Assembly: GCA_051208035.1 (NCBI GenBank)
Contig: JBPJFZ010000002.1
Coordinates: 364,529-428,528 of the forward strand
Length of the DNA: 64,000 nucleotides
DNA from: JACKOB01 sp024234575
Lineage (GTDB): Bacteria > Pseudomonadota > Gammaproteobacteria > Pseudomonadales > Oleiphilaceae
Direction: 5' to 3'
The position numbers and the translations under genes were made by a program. Positions 9,200-16,556 of the stretch are shown here, piece by piece. The notes under the pieces are model-generated. The model was given only the letters and a program-made list of their open reading frames with translations. It was not told the DNA's origin and searched no databases. Every line of letters begins with the position of its first letter. The stretch's first letter is position 1.

Positions 9200-10101
9200 T
9201 GCTGCCGCAGGCGATTGCCCAACGCAGCCGGGCTTTAATAATTGCAGTTCCCTGGTTTTGGTTGGCACTATTCTTTGTGCTGCCTTTTTTGTTCGTGCTT
9301 AAAATCAGTTTGTCCGAGCCCGCATTGGCGCAACCACCTTTTCTGGATGTGATCCGGGAAATCGAAGACGGGCTGGTGACGATCAAAGTCAATTTTGGCA
9401 CTTACATACTTTTGCTGGAAGACTCATTGTATGTCAGCGCCCTGATAGGCTCGACCAAAGTTGCGGCCATCTCGACGTTGCTATGTTTGCTGGTGGGCTA
9501 TCCCATGGCTTACGCAATTTCTGTTGCCCCTAAGCACTTCCGGCTGCCACTCTTAATGCTCGTTATGTTGCCATTCTGGACATCGTTTCTTATCCGGGTG
9601 TACGCATGGATAGGTATCCTTAAGGGAAATGGCTTCCTCAACCAGTTTCTTTTGTGGCTAGGGATTATCGATCAGCCTTTAGAGATTATGCACACCGTGA
9701 ACGCGGTCTATATCGGCGTCGTATACAGCTATTTGCCTTTTTTGATTTTACCGTTGTACGCCACATTAGTGCGTCTTGATCCAATCTTGTTAGAGGCTGC
9801 CGCTGACCTTGGCTGTCGTCCGTGGAAACAGTTTTTAACGATTACCTTGCCACAATCCATGCCTGGGGTGATGGCAGGATCAATGCTGGTGTTTATACCG
9901 GTAATGGGTGAGTTTGTTATCCCGGATTTGCTTGGTGGGCCAGACACCCTGATGATCGGAAAAATGCTGTGGATGGAGTTCTTTAACAATAAAGACTGGC
10001 CCATGGCAGCGTCTCTGGCGGCTGTGTTGCTCGTTGTTTTGATTGTGCCGTTTGTGGTGATGCGCCACTTTGAGCAAAAGGCCGCAGAGGAATTACAATG
10101 A
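9196..10101 (+). CDS. potH: Polyamine ABC transporter permease
   Basis: A 301-residue inner-membrane permease with about six spans. The EAA loop is seen as EAAADLGCRPWKQFLTITLPQSMPG near residues 200-225. The frame opens further upstream at a TTG (9178), but ATG 9196 overlaps the potG stop as ATGA and has GGAG nine to ten bases before it, so it is the better start. It forms the channel together with PotI. Confidence 0.9.
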   Translation: MMLPQAIAQRSRALIIAVPWFWLALFFVLPFLFVLKISLSEPALAQPPFLDVIREIEDGLVTIKVNFGTYILLLEDSLYVSALIGSTKVAAISTLLCLLVGYPMAYAISVAPKHFRLPLLMLVMLPFWTSFLIRVYAWIGILKGNGFLNQFLLWLGIIDQPLEIMHTVNAVYIGVVYSYLPFLILPLYATLVRLDPILLEAAADLGCRPWKQFLTITLPQSMPGVMAGSMLVFIPVMGEFVIPDLLGGPDTLMIGKMLWMEFFNNKDWPMAASLAAVLLVVLIVPFVVMRHFEQKAAEELQ

Positions 10102-10913
10102 AACAGCGTCGAACGGCTTTATACACGTTTTTGTTTTTTGGCTTTGCCTTCCTCTACGGCCCAATTTTAAGTCTGGTTATTTTCTCGTTTAACGAAAGCC
10201 GGCTGGTATCTGTCTGGGCGGGGTTCAGTACCAAGTGGTATGGCGAATTAATGCACAACGACGCCCTGCTTGATGCGGCGTGGCTAAGCGTCAAGATCGC
10301 ATCCATGAACGCAACCCTCGCAGTTATTTTAGGGACACTCGCTGCGTTGGCCCTCGTACGCCTGAAAGATGCCAAAGGTCGCAAAAGCCTCGCCGTCATG
10401 GTAACCGCACCCTTGGTAATGCCTGAAATCATCATTGGTTTATCTTTGCTGCTGCTATTTGTGGCAATGGAAGACTTGCTCGGCTGGCCCGAAGGACGCG
10501 GACAACTCACAATACTGATTGCCCACGTAACGTTCTCGATGGCTTATGTTACGGTAATTGCACAGAGTAGATTGGCCCATATGGATCAATCCCTTGAAGA
10601 GGCCGCGATGGATCTTGGAGCAAGACCTCTTAAGGTTTTCTTCGCCATCACGCTTCCCATTATTTCGCCCGCACTGGTAGCAGGCTGGCTGTTGGCGTTT
10701 ACCCTGTCTTTGGATGATCTGGTTATCGCCAGCTTCGTGTCTGGCCCGGGTTCAACCACGTTACCAATGGTTGTGTATTCCAGTGTGCGCTTAGGGGTTA
10801 GCCCGCAGATTAACGCCCTGGCCACTATCGTTATTGGCCTGGTAAGCGCAGCGGTGTTGATCGCAGGCTTTGTGATTTATCGGCAAGAAAAACAGCTAAG
10901 TAAAAAATCCTGA
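10098..10913 (+). CDS. potI: Polyamine ABC transporter permease
   Basis: This 271-residue permease has about six membrane segments and the coupling motif EEAAMDLGARPLKVFFAITLP near residues 170-190. It overlaps potH by four bases (ATGA), so translation is coupled. It is the last gene of the potFGHI unit. A 10-bp hairpin follows directly. Confidence 0.9.
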   Translation: MKQRRTALYTFLFFGFAFLYGPILSLVIFSFNESRLVSVWAGFSTKWYGELMHNDALLDAAWLSVKIASMNATLAVILGTLAALALVRLKDAKGRKSLAVMVTAPLVMPEIIIGLSLLLLFVAMEDLLGWPEGRGQLTILIAHVTFSMAYVTVIAQSRLAHMDQSLEEAAMDLGARPLKVFFAITLPIISPALVAGWLLAFTLSLDDLVIASFVSGPGSTTLPMVVYSSVRLGVSPQINALATIVIGLVSAAVLIAGFVIYRQEKQLSKKS

Positions 10914-10916
10914 TCT

Positions 10917-10949
10917 GGTGAGTGGTGCTCTTAGAGGGTACCGCTCACC
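10917..10949 (+). terminator. Hairpin after potI
   Basis: GGTGAGTGGT (10917-10926) pairs with ACCGCTCACC (10940-10949) with one wobble and a 13-base loop. No T-tract follows, so it is either a weak or Rho-assisted terminator, or an mRNA-stabilising hairpin. It marks the border between the pot operon and the cassette-like region. Confidence 0.4.
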
Positions 10950-10984
10950 TGCTGCACTAAATCCGTAGCGGTCGGTTGTTAAGG
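10950..10984 (-). other. Left half of an attC-like site (site A)
   Basis: Read on the minus strand, the brnA stop codon lies within CCTTAACAACC, followed by GCTACGGA. Site B further along has TAACAA and GCTACGGA at nearly the same spacing, so this looks like the 5' half (R''-L'') of an attC site. No matching GTTRRRY end is found before potI. The recombination site was probably cut off when the array joined the pot operon. Confidence 0.35.
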
Positions 10985-11209
10985 CTGGGTTTGGTTATGC
11001 CACGATATATCAATCTTTCTATGATGCGCAGCACAATCTCTTAAATACAAATTAATAAGGCTTTGATACGGCACGCCGGTATCTTCTGCCATCCCCTTAA
11101 AGTAGTCTATTACATCTTCACCTAGTCTAATGGTTACAGGTTTCTTTAACTTGGCTGCATAAGGGTTTTTGCGCGATTTCATCTTTGAAAAATCATATTC
11201 GTCTTTCAT
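10979..11209 (-). CDS. brnA: BrnA-type antitoxin
   Basis: A 76-residue protein starting MKDEYDFSKMKSRKNPYA, the usual BrnA opening, followed by a ribbon-helix-helix region (KKPVTIRLGEDVIDYFKGMAEDTGVPYQSLINLYLRDC). BrnA proteins bind and neutralise BrnT and repress their own promoter. ATG 11209 lies one base after the stop of the upstream toxin fragment, with GAGGGTGA before it. The frame is open further upstream, but that part overlaps the toxin gene. The toxin partner is damaged, so this antitoxin may be an orphan. Confidence 0.75.
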   Translation of the reverse strand: MKDEYDFSKMKSRKNPYAAKLKKPVTIRLGEDVIDYFKGMAEDTGVPYQSLINLYLRDCAAHHRKIDISWHNQTQP

Positions 11210-11210
11210 C

Positions 11211-11411
11211 TTAATCACCCTCGTAGAATTTGCGTTCATTCTTAGTGGCTTTTCGTGCAGAAATTGTGTTCCCTTCTTCTCTTTCACAGTGGATAACGAT
11301 TAGAACGCGTGATTCGTTGCTCTTGCCAAACATAATAAAACGTTTTTCTGTTTCAGAGCTTTCTTCATCAAAGAACTGAATCGCAAAATAGTTGGCGAAT
11401 TTTTGCTGCAT
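11211..11411 (-). pseudogene. brnT: N-terminally truncated BrnT toxin
   Basis: The 66 residues from the ATG inside GTTATGC match the C-terminal two thirds of BrnT ribonucleases (FFDEESSETEKRF... then SARKATKNERKFYEG). The first strand and the family's conserved KHGVxF region are missing. The usual IRIISARKAT strand is shortened to NTI-SARKAT, a loss of three residues. The break falls exactly on the recombination point of attC site B, so a cassette boundary removed the N-terminus. It is unlikely to be toxic. Confidence 0.7.
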
Positions 11412-11462
11412 AACGCGAAAAAAGTGCCAGTTGAATTGGTCCGTAGCAGCCACTTGTTATGT
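11408..11462 (-). other. attC-like recombination site (site B)
   Basis: On the minus strand the 55-bp site starts ACATAACAAGTGGC and ends GCACTTTTTTCGCGTTATGC. The outer arms TAAC/GTTA and the inner arms AAGTG/CACTT pair, and the TAACAA...GCGTTATGC frame is that of chromosomal-integron attC sites from marine gammaproteobacteria. It begins at the stop codon of the 179-residue gene, as expected for a cassette. Confidence 0.65.
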
Positions 11463-11996
11463 TTCTGCATCAGCAACGTCAATAACTAATAGTCCAGTTT
11501 GGTCATAAAGTGCAGAGGACATTAGAGGATAAGACAAAAAGAATTGTTTCTCGATTTTATCTTTAGGAGTTCCAAAGTTGGCTACTGACAAATAATATTT
11601 TGAAGATATTCTCTCGAAGCCAATGACAATAATTTTTGAAGTGGTCTTTTTCCCTGGTTTTTTGATATTTCCAACTACTTTGCAAAGCTCACTTTTCATT
11701 AGTGATTTTTTTACCAATTCGTCCTTAGCTCTCAAAGAATCGAAACTTTTTCCTTCTTCATTTTTTTTCTCGTTATCTTGTTCCTCCCCAGCAAACGCTA
11801 TTATTACAGATGTAACAATAAGACATAGCACAATCGGTCCCATGTATCTGAATAACAAAACTATCCCACTACCTGCAGGCTCTGCACCATCAAGTGTTTT
11901 AGATAGATATACTGCAAGAGCAATTATTGGAATCATTGCTATTAGATAAGCCAACGACGATTTGTTCCCCTTGCCTTTAGGGCTAAGTATAATCAA
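11457..11996 (-). CDS. Hypothetical membrane protein, cassette gene
   Basis: A 179-residue protein that I do not recognise. Two hydrophobic segments (about residues 17-33 and 45-67) are followed by a charged stretch (EEQDNEKKNEEGKS) and a soluble C-terminal part of about 100 residues. It would sit in the inner membrane with a soluble tail. The TTG at 11996 is used because AGGTG lies seven bases upstream; the first ATG is at codon 21. It sits between two attC-like sites, has more A+T than the pot genes, and its stop codon lies inside site B. Confidence 0.6.
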   Translation of the reverse strand: MIILSPKGKGNKSSLAYLIAMIPIIALAVYLSKTLDGAEPAGSGIVLLFRYMGPIVLCLIVTSVIIAFAGEEQDNEKKNEEGKSFDSLRAKDELVKKSLMKSELCKVVGNIKKPGKKTTSKIIVIGFERISSKYYLSVANFGTPKDKIEKQFFLSYPLMSSALYDQTGLLVIDVADAET

Positions 11997-12053
11997 TCAC
12001 TTTCACCTTTCTCTATTAGTAATCTTAAAGCATACATAAAATCTCTGTTTTTC

Positions 12054-12092
12054 ACATAACGCATGGCTCTGCGTAAGATGGCCTTGTTAGCT
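12054..12092 (-). other. Short attC-like site (site C)
   Basis: On the minus strand it reads AGCTAACAAGGCC...GCCATGCGTTATGT. The ends TAACAA and GCGTTATG and the inner AAGGC/GCCAT arms fit an attC frame, but the site is only 39 bp, below the usual minimum of about 55. It could be a shortened site or a chance hairpin. Its position between two gene units supports the first reading. Confidence 0.45.
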
Positions 12093-12139
12093 GCTAATTG
12101 TAACTTGATAAGTGATAGCGTATGTGACAGCATAAGTGC

Positions 12140-12562
12140 ATGATTAAAATTGTTATAGACACCAGTGTACTTATAAGCGCATTAATTGGCAAAGCAGGCC
12201 CAAGCCGCCAAATATTAAGGCGTTGCCTACTTGGCGAATATAAGCCCATGATAAGTACTACACTATTTATGGAATATGAGGATGTTTACAGGCGCCCTCA
12301 AATTTCAAAGCTTTGCCCTCTAACACCCAAAGAAATAGGTGAATTATTAGGGGCCTATTATAGCGTTTGTAATTGGGTACCAATACATTTTTTATGGCGG
12401 CCAAACTTAAGAGATGAAAATGACAATTTTCTAATCGAGCTGGCGATAGCAAGTAATGCACAATTTATTGTGACCAATAACATTAAGGACTTAATTGGAG
12501 CAGAACTAACTTTTAAAGGGCTGAAAATAGTTAAACCTGAGCAGCTTTTACGAGGTAAATAA
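12140..12562 (+). CDS. PIN-domain toxin (putative ribonuclease)
   Basis: A 140-residue PIN-domain protein. It shows the N-terminal Asp in VIDTSVLISAL, a Glu in MEYEDVY near residue 46, and the acidic cluster RDENDNFLIELA near 95, followed by IVTNNIKDL. These are the metal-binding positions of PIN nucleases, most like the putative toxin-antitoxin component family of Shewanella and cyanobacteria. It is translationally linked to the small antitoxin gene that starts one base after its stop. It is read opposite to the two cassettes on its left. Confidence 0.8.
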   Translation: MIKIVIDTSVLISALIGKAGPSRQILRRCLLGEYKPMISTTLFMEYEDVYRRPQISKLCPLTPKEIGELLGAYYSVCNWVPIHFLWRPNLRDENDNFLIELAIASNAQFIVTNNIKDLIGAELTFKGLKIVKPEQLLRGK

Positions 12563-12563
12563 T

Positions 12564-12785
12564 ATGTCAACTTTAACTGTAAGACTACCAGATGATAAAC
12601 ATAACAGATTAAGGGCTCTTGCTGAGCATCGAAAGATTAGTGTGAATAAGCTAATCGAGGAAATCTCAACTCAAGCGCTTGCAGAATTTGATTCTGAAGT
12701 TCGTTTCAGAGCACTGGCCGCGACAGGAGATGTAAAGAAAGGCTTAGATATTCTAGATAAGCTTGATGCACATTTTGACAGCTAA
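12564..12785 (+). CDS. Ribbon-helix-helix antitoxin partner of the PIN toxin
   Basis: A 73-residue protein starting STLTVRLPDDKHNRLRALAEHRKISVNKLIEEI, a typical ribbon-helix-helix fold of the Arc/CopG type. The acidic C-terminal tail (DILDKLDAHFDS) probably blocks the toxin. GAGG lies nine bases before the ATG, inside the end of the toxin gene. The toxin-first order is unusual for many type II modules but known for this PIN family. Its stop codon lies within the first bases of attC-like site D. Confidence 0.75.
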   Translation: MSTLTVRLPDDKHNRLRALAEHRKISVNKLIEEISTQALAEFDSEVRFRALAATGDVKKGLDILDKLDAHFDS

Positions 12786-12860
12786 CGCCCGGCTAATGAA
12801 TTGGTAACACTTGGCGGCTTTTGTGCCAGCGCAGCTGAAGAGGTGCCAAGCGAATTACCC
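12780..12860 (-). other. attC-like site (site D)
   Basis: An 81-bp imperfect inverted repeat. On the minus strand it runs from GGGTAATTCGCTTGGC to GCCAAGTGTTACC and ends with CATTAGCCGGGCGTTAGCT, similar to the end of Vibrio VCR-type sites. Outer GTAAT/TTAC and inner CTTGGC/GCCAAG arms pair. It touches the stop codon of the antitoxin gene. Confidence 0.5.
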
Positions 12861-12884
12861 ACGAAAAATGGACTACCGTTTCAT

Positions 12885-13106
12885 TTACGTCGCCATGGCT
12901 TCGTATTCCATGGTTGAGCGATACCCCAGACTCGAATCTAACCCCGGGGTGTTGTAAAAATGATTAATGTATCCTTTCAGGAGTCTCCGAAATTCTCCTT
13001 CATTAGAATACTTTCTATCACGAATTAAGTCGCTTTTAAGGGTTTTATAAAAGGACTCCATCTCAGCATTGTCGATAATATGGTAGGGCCGATTAATGCT
13101 CGACAC
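12885..13106 (-). pseudogene. IS3-family transposase remnant
   Basis: The frame shows DNAEMESFYKTLKSD then a helix and HFYNTPGLDSSLGYRSTMEYE, the C-terminal end of IS3-family OrfB (the DDE Glu region). The N-terminal two thirds is absent and the first residues are already degenerate. It is a decayed insertion beside the attC-like array. Confidence 0.8.
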
Positions 13107-13339
13107 GATCCCCTGCAGTCGCTATATATCACCACTACTTCCCCACTTTTAAATAGGTTAAGTCAGCTACACAATGTTGATTTAAATATTCAGGTTTGGG
13201 CAAGGCCAAACGTCGATTTGGAGTGCTCGTAAAATAACGGTGTAGGGCTGCTGAATTTTGATAGTGCTTTATGGCTCTAACACTCGGCCTTACCTGCCCC
13301 TAAATGCCGTCCGGCTGGATAGGGTTTACTTTGTTATGC

Positions 13340-13387
13340 ATCGTATATATAGTGCTTAACTTCTGGTTTAGGTTGTATATGTAGTGT
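13340..13387 (+). promoter_or_regulatory. Tandem NrdR-box-like sequences
   Basis: Two 16-bp sites, 13340-13355 (core TATATATAGTG) and 13372-13387 (core TATATGTAGTG), lie exactly 32 bp apart. They resemble the NrdR consensus acaCwAtATaTwGtgt, mainly in its right half, and the 32-bp spacing is the one usual for paired NrdR boxes. The second box lies inside the riboswitch region. NrdR represses ribonucleotide reductase genes when dATP is plentiful. A weak promoter (TTTACT at 13325, TATATA at 13346) overlaps the first box. Confidence 0.5.
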
Positions 13388-13578
13388 TTTTTACTTTACG
13401 ACCTATCGGGAATCCGGTGTGAATCCGGAGCTGACGCGCAGCGGTATTGAAGAACGAACGCGACACGAGAGGGGCTGTTAAGGCTACTCTCAGGCACTGT
13501 TCATGTAATGAATGGGAAGCCGTCGCTGTAGGAAATGCAATTTTGCATTGAGCTTCTAAGTCCGAAGACCTGCCAGAA
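13361..13578 (+). promoter_or_regulatory. Cobalamin (B12) riboswitch upstream of nrdAB
   Basis: Conserved blocks are present in order: GGGAATCCGGTG, then AATCCGGAGCTGACGCGCAGCGGTA split around the GCTG core (13417-13448), GAAGCCGTCGCT, and the B12 box AGTCCGAAGACCTGCC (13559-13574). The closing P1 stem is perfect: TTCTGG (13361-13366) with CCAGAA (13573-13578), and AGGT with ACCT. By family knowledge it shuts off expression when adenosylcobalamin is present. I could not identify the expression platform; a T6 run lies at 13655-13660. Confidence 0.95.
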
Positions 13579-13673
13579 TAATCACTTCCGTCTTCGCGAT
13601 TCAAGACATTGGAGTTCTCGTCACCAGTGCATTGATTCGCCTGAGTGTGGGTACTTTTTTGTTGTTTCGCCAG

Positions 13674-16556
13674 ATGGAGTTCTCGCGAATAGACAAAGAG
13701 GATACTCCCTTGCAGTCACTCAATGACAACTTAGCATCCCGTGCTGCAGACTGTGCAGACCCCAAACCATTAACATCCAGCGACCGCCATAACGCGGCTG
13801 GCACCCTCATACTTTACGTTATAAAACGAAACGGCCAACCGGACCCTTACACCGAAGAAAAAATGGCGATAGCCATGACGAAGGCGTTTCTTGCAGTTGA
13901 AGGTTCGCAAGCTTCAGGTTCGTCCCGCGTGCGGGAGATGGTGAATAAAATTGCCGCAGAAATCTCGCAACGGCTGAAGCGACGTTTGCCAGATGGTGGC
14001 AGCGTGCATATCGAAGAGTTGCAAGATCTGGTTGAGCTGGGTTTGATGCGCCACGGCCATCAAAAAGTGGCGCGTGCTTATGTGCTCTATCGGGAAGCGC
14101 ACCACCAACAACGATCGGCGGCGCGAGAGGTTGATACCCGTCCCACTATCTCGGTGTTAGAGCGCAATGGCGATAGAACCAACTTGGCATTGTCGACGAT
14201 TGACCACCTGATTAATTGGGCTTGTGCGGATATTGCCGATATTAACGCCAATCTTATTACCCAAAGAGTTCATCAGTCACTCTACGATGGGATGAAATCT
14301 TCGGATGTGATCTCCGCCATGGTGATGAGCGTCAGAACCCTTATCGAAACCGAGCCGGGGTACTCCTTTGTCTGCGCCAGGCTATTACTCAATAAACTTT
14401 GGACTGAACTGGTTCCCGCCTTGTCATTAAGCTCGACGGTGCCCGCTGAGTATACCACCGAGTCTGTTGCGGTTGTTTTCAAAGCCAGTATAGAGCGCTG
14501 TGTTTCGTTAGAGTTGCTGTCAGAATCCCTGCTTACTTTTGATCTGGATCGTTTGGCTGCAGCGCTGAAGCCAGAGCGAGATAAGCTATTTACCTATCTT
14601 GGCCTGCAGACCCTTTACGATCGATACTTTATCAGCCACCAGCAAGTGCGCTTAGAGTTACCGCAAACCTTCTTTATGCGAGTAGCGATGGGGCTTGCCC
14701 TGAATGAAGACGACCTGAATGAGAGGGCAATTGAGTTTTATGAGGTGCTTTCGTCTTTCGATTACATGACTTCTACGCCAACCCTGTTTAATGCAGGCAC
14801 ACGCCACTCACAGCTATCGTCATGCTATCTCACTACGGTGCCAGATGATTTGGGTGGCATTTACAATGCCCTGAAAGACAATGCCTTACTCTCGAAATGG
14901 GCGGGTGGGTTGGGTAATGATTGGACGCCAGTGCGGGCATTGGGATCGCACATTAAAGGTACTAACGGTGAGTCGCAAGGAGTTGTGCCTTTTCTGAAGG
15001 TGGTCAACGACACGGCTGTGGCCGTTAACCAGGGCGGTAAACGCAAAGGAGCAGTCTGCGCTTATCTCGAAACCTGGCACCTCGATATCGAAGAGTTTCT
15101 TGAGTTGCGCAAAAATACTGGCGATGAGCGGCGGCGCACGCACGACATGAACACCGCAAACTGGATTCCAGACCTGTTTATGAAGCGCGTGTTTAACGAT
15201 GAAAAATGGACACTGTTTTCGCCGGATGATGTGAGTGACCTGCATGACCTGTTCGGTCAGGCTTTTGAAGAAAAGTATGCAAAATACGAAGCGCAGGCGG
15301 CACGAGGTGATATACCGTTGCACAAAACGGTATCAGCAAAAGAGTTGTGGCGAAAAATGCTGTCCATGCTGTTTGAAACCGGGCACCCTTGGATCACCTT
15401 TAAGGATGCCTGCAATGTGCGTTCACCACAGCAACATTGTGGTGTCGTGCACTCGTCCAACTTATGTACTGAAATAACCCTTAATACCAGCGCTGATGAA
15501 ATTGCGGTTTGTAATCTGGGGTCGATCAATCTGGCGAATCATATTGATAACGGGCAGTTAAACTCTGCGCAGCTGCGATGCACCATCGAAACGGCTGTGC
15601 GGATGTTAGATAACGTTATCGACCTTAATTTCTATGCGGTGGATCAGGCGCGGCAGGCTAATTCACGGCACCGGCCGGTTGGACTTGGCATTATGGGGTT
15701 TCAGGATGCGCTATATGCGCTGAAGATCCCTTATGCGAGTGTCGAGGCGGTGCAGTTTGCCGACCAATCTATGGAGTTAATCAGTTTTCACGCCATACGT
15801 GCATCTGCTTTACTGGCGAAAGAACGGGGGCAGTATGCGAGTTATGAAGGGTCTCTCTGGCATCAGGGTATTTTGCCAATTGACAGTTTAGGGTTACTGG
15901 CCGAAGGGCGTGGCAATGATTACTGCACATTGGATGCCGGTTGCCAGCTCGACTGGTCGCCGGTAAGAGAGCTGGTTAAGCGCTATGGTATGCGTAACTC
16001 GAATGTGATGGCGATAGCCCCTACGGCGACAATCTCAAATATTGTGGGCGTTACGCAATCCATCGAGCCCACGTACCAAAATCTCTATGTTAAATCTAAT
16101 TTGTCTGGCGAGTTTACAGTAATTAACCCAAGTCTTGTGAAGGTGCTGAAAGAGCGGGGGCTATGGGATGAGGTGATGGTCAGTGATCTCAAATACTATG
16201 ACGGTGAGTTGAGTCAGTTGTCGCGGGTGCCAGAAGACATTCAGCAACTATTTGCGACGGCTTTCGAAATCGATTCACGCTGGCTGATCGAAGCAGCATC
16301 CCGCCGACAGAAGTGGCTTGATCAGGCACAAAGCCTCAACCTTTATCTTGCGCAGCCTTCAGGGAAAATGCTCGATAATCTCTACAAGCTCGCTTGGTCT
16401 CGGGGCTTAAAAACAACTTATTACCTGCGCTCTTTGGGGGCAACCCATATCGAAAAATCAGAAGAAGGCCGCCATGACGACAACATGGCAGATAACGCCG
16501 ACACTGAACCCCGTTTTTGTTCAATTCTTGATCCTGAGTGCGAGGCATGCCAATAA
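13674..16556 (+). CDS. nrdA: Class Ia ribonucleotide reductase, alpha subunit (two ATP cones)
   Basis: A 960-residue catalytic subunit that reduces ribonucleoside diphosphates to deoxy forms. Two ATP-cone domains (about residues 45-135 and 150-240) precede the barrel, the long form known from Pseudomonas and Chlamydia. Active-site Cys are seen in SSCYL (near 383) and NLCTEI (near 596). The radical-path tyrosines are in LKTTYYLRS, and the C-terminal redox pair is in CEACQ. ATG 13674 is chosen because it leaves an N-terminal extension of normal length; a TTG at 13632 is also open. No good ribosome site is visible before either. It is controlled by the B12 riboswitch. Confidence 0.95.
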   Translation: MEFSRIDKEDTPLQSLNDNLASRAADCADPKPLTSSDRHNAAGTLILYVIKRNGQPDPYTEEKMAIAMTKAFLAVEGSQASGSSRVREMVNKIAAEISQRLKRRLPDGGSVHIEELQDLVELGLMRHGHQKVARAYVLYREAHHQQRSAAREVDTRPTISVLERNGDRTNLALSTIDHLINWACADIADINANLITQRVHQSLYDGMKSSDVISAMVMSVRTLIETEPGYSFVCARLLLNKLWTELVPALSLSSTVPAEYTTESVAVVFKASIERCVSLELLSESLLTFDLDRLAAALKPERDKLFTYLGLQTLYDRYFISHQQVRLELPQTFFMRVAMGLALNEDDLNERAIEFYEVLSSFDYMTSTPTLFNAGTRHSQLSSCYLTTVPDDLGGIYNALKDNALLSKWAGGLGNDWTPVRALGSHIKGTNGESQGVVPFLKVVNDTAVAVNQGGKRKGAVCAYLETWHLDIEEFLELRKNTGDERRRTHDMNTANWIPDLFMKRVFNDEKWTLFSPDDVSDLHDLFGQAFEEKYAKYEAQAARGDIPLHKTVSAKELWRKMLSMLFETGHPWITFKDACNVRSPQQHCGVVHSSNLCTEITLNTSADEIAVCNLGSINLANHIDNGQLNSAQLRCTIETAVRMLDNVIDLNFYAVDQARQANSRHRPVGLGIMGFQDALYALKIPYASVEAVQFADQSMELISFHAIRASALLAKERGQYASYEGSLWHQGILPIDSLGLLAEGRGNDYCTLDAGCQLDWSPVRELVKRYGMRNSNVMAIAPTATISNIVGVTQSIEPTYQNLYVKSNLSGEFTVINPSLVKVLKERGLWDEVMVSDLKYYDGELSQLSRVPEDIQQLFATAFEIDSRWLIEAASRRQKWLDQAQSLNLYLAQPSGKMLDNLYKLAWSRGLKTTYYLRSLGATHIEKSEEGRHDDNMADNADTEPRFCSILDPECEACQ

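Noticed and set aside
11300..11482. Alternative frame as the missing BrnT N-terminus
   Set aside because: I looked for the KHGV motif in the other two frames upstream of the toxin; none shows it, so a simple frameshift does not explain the loss.
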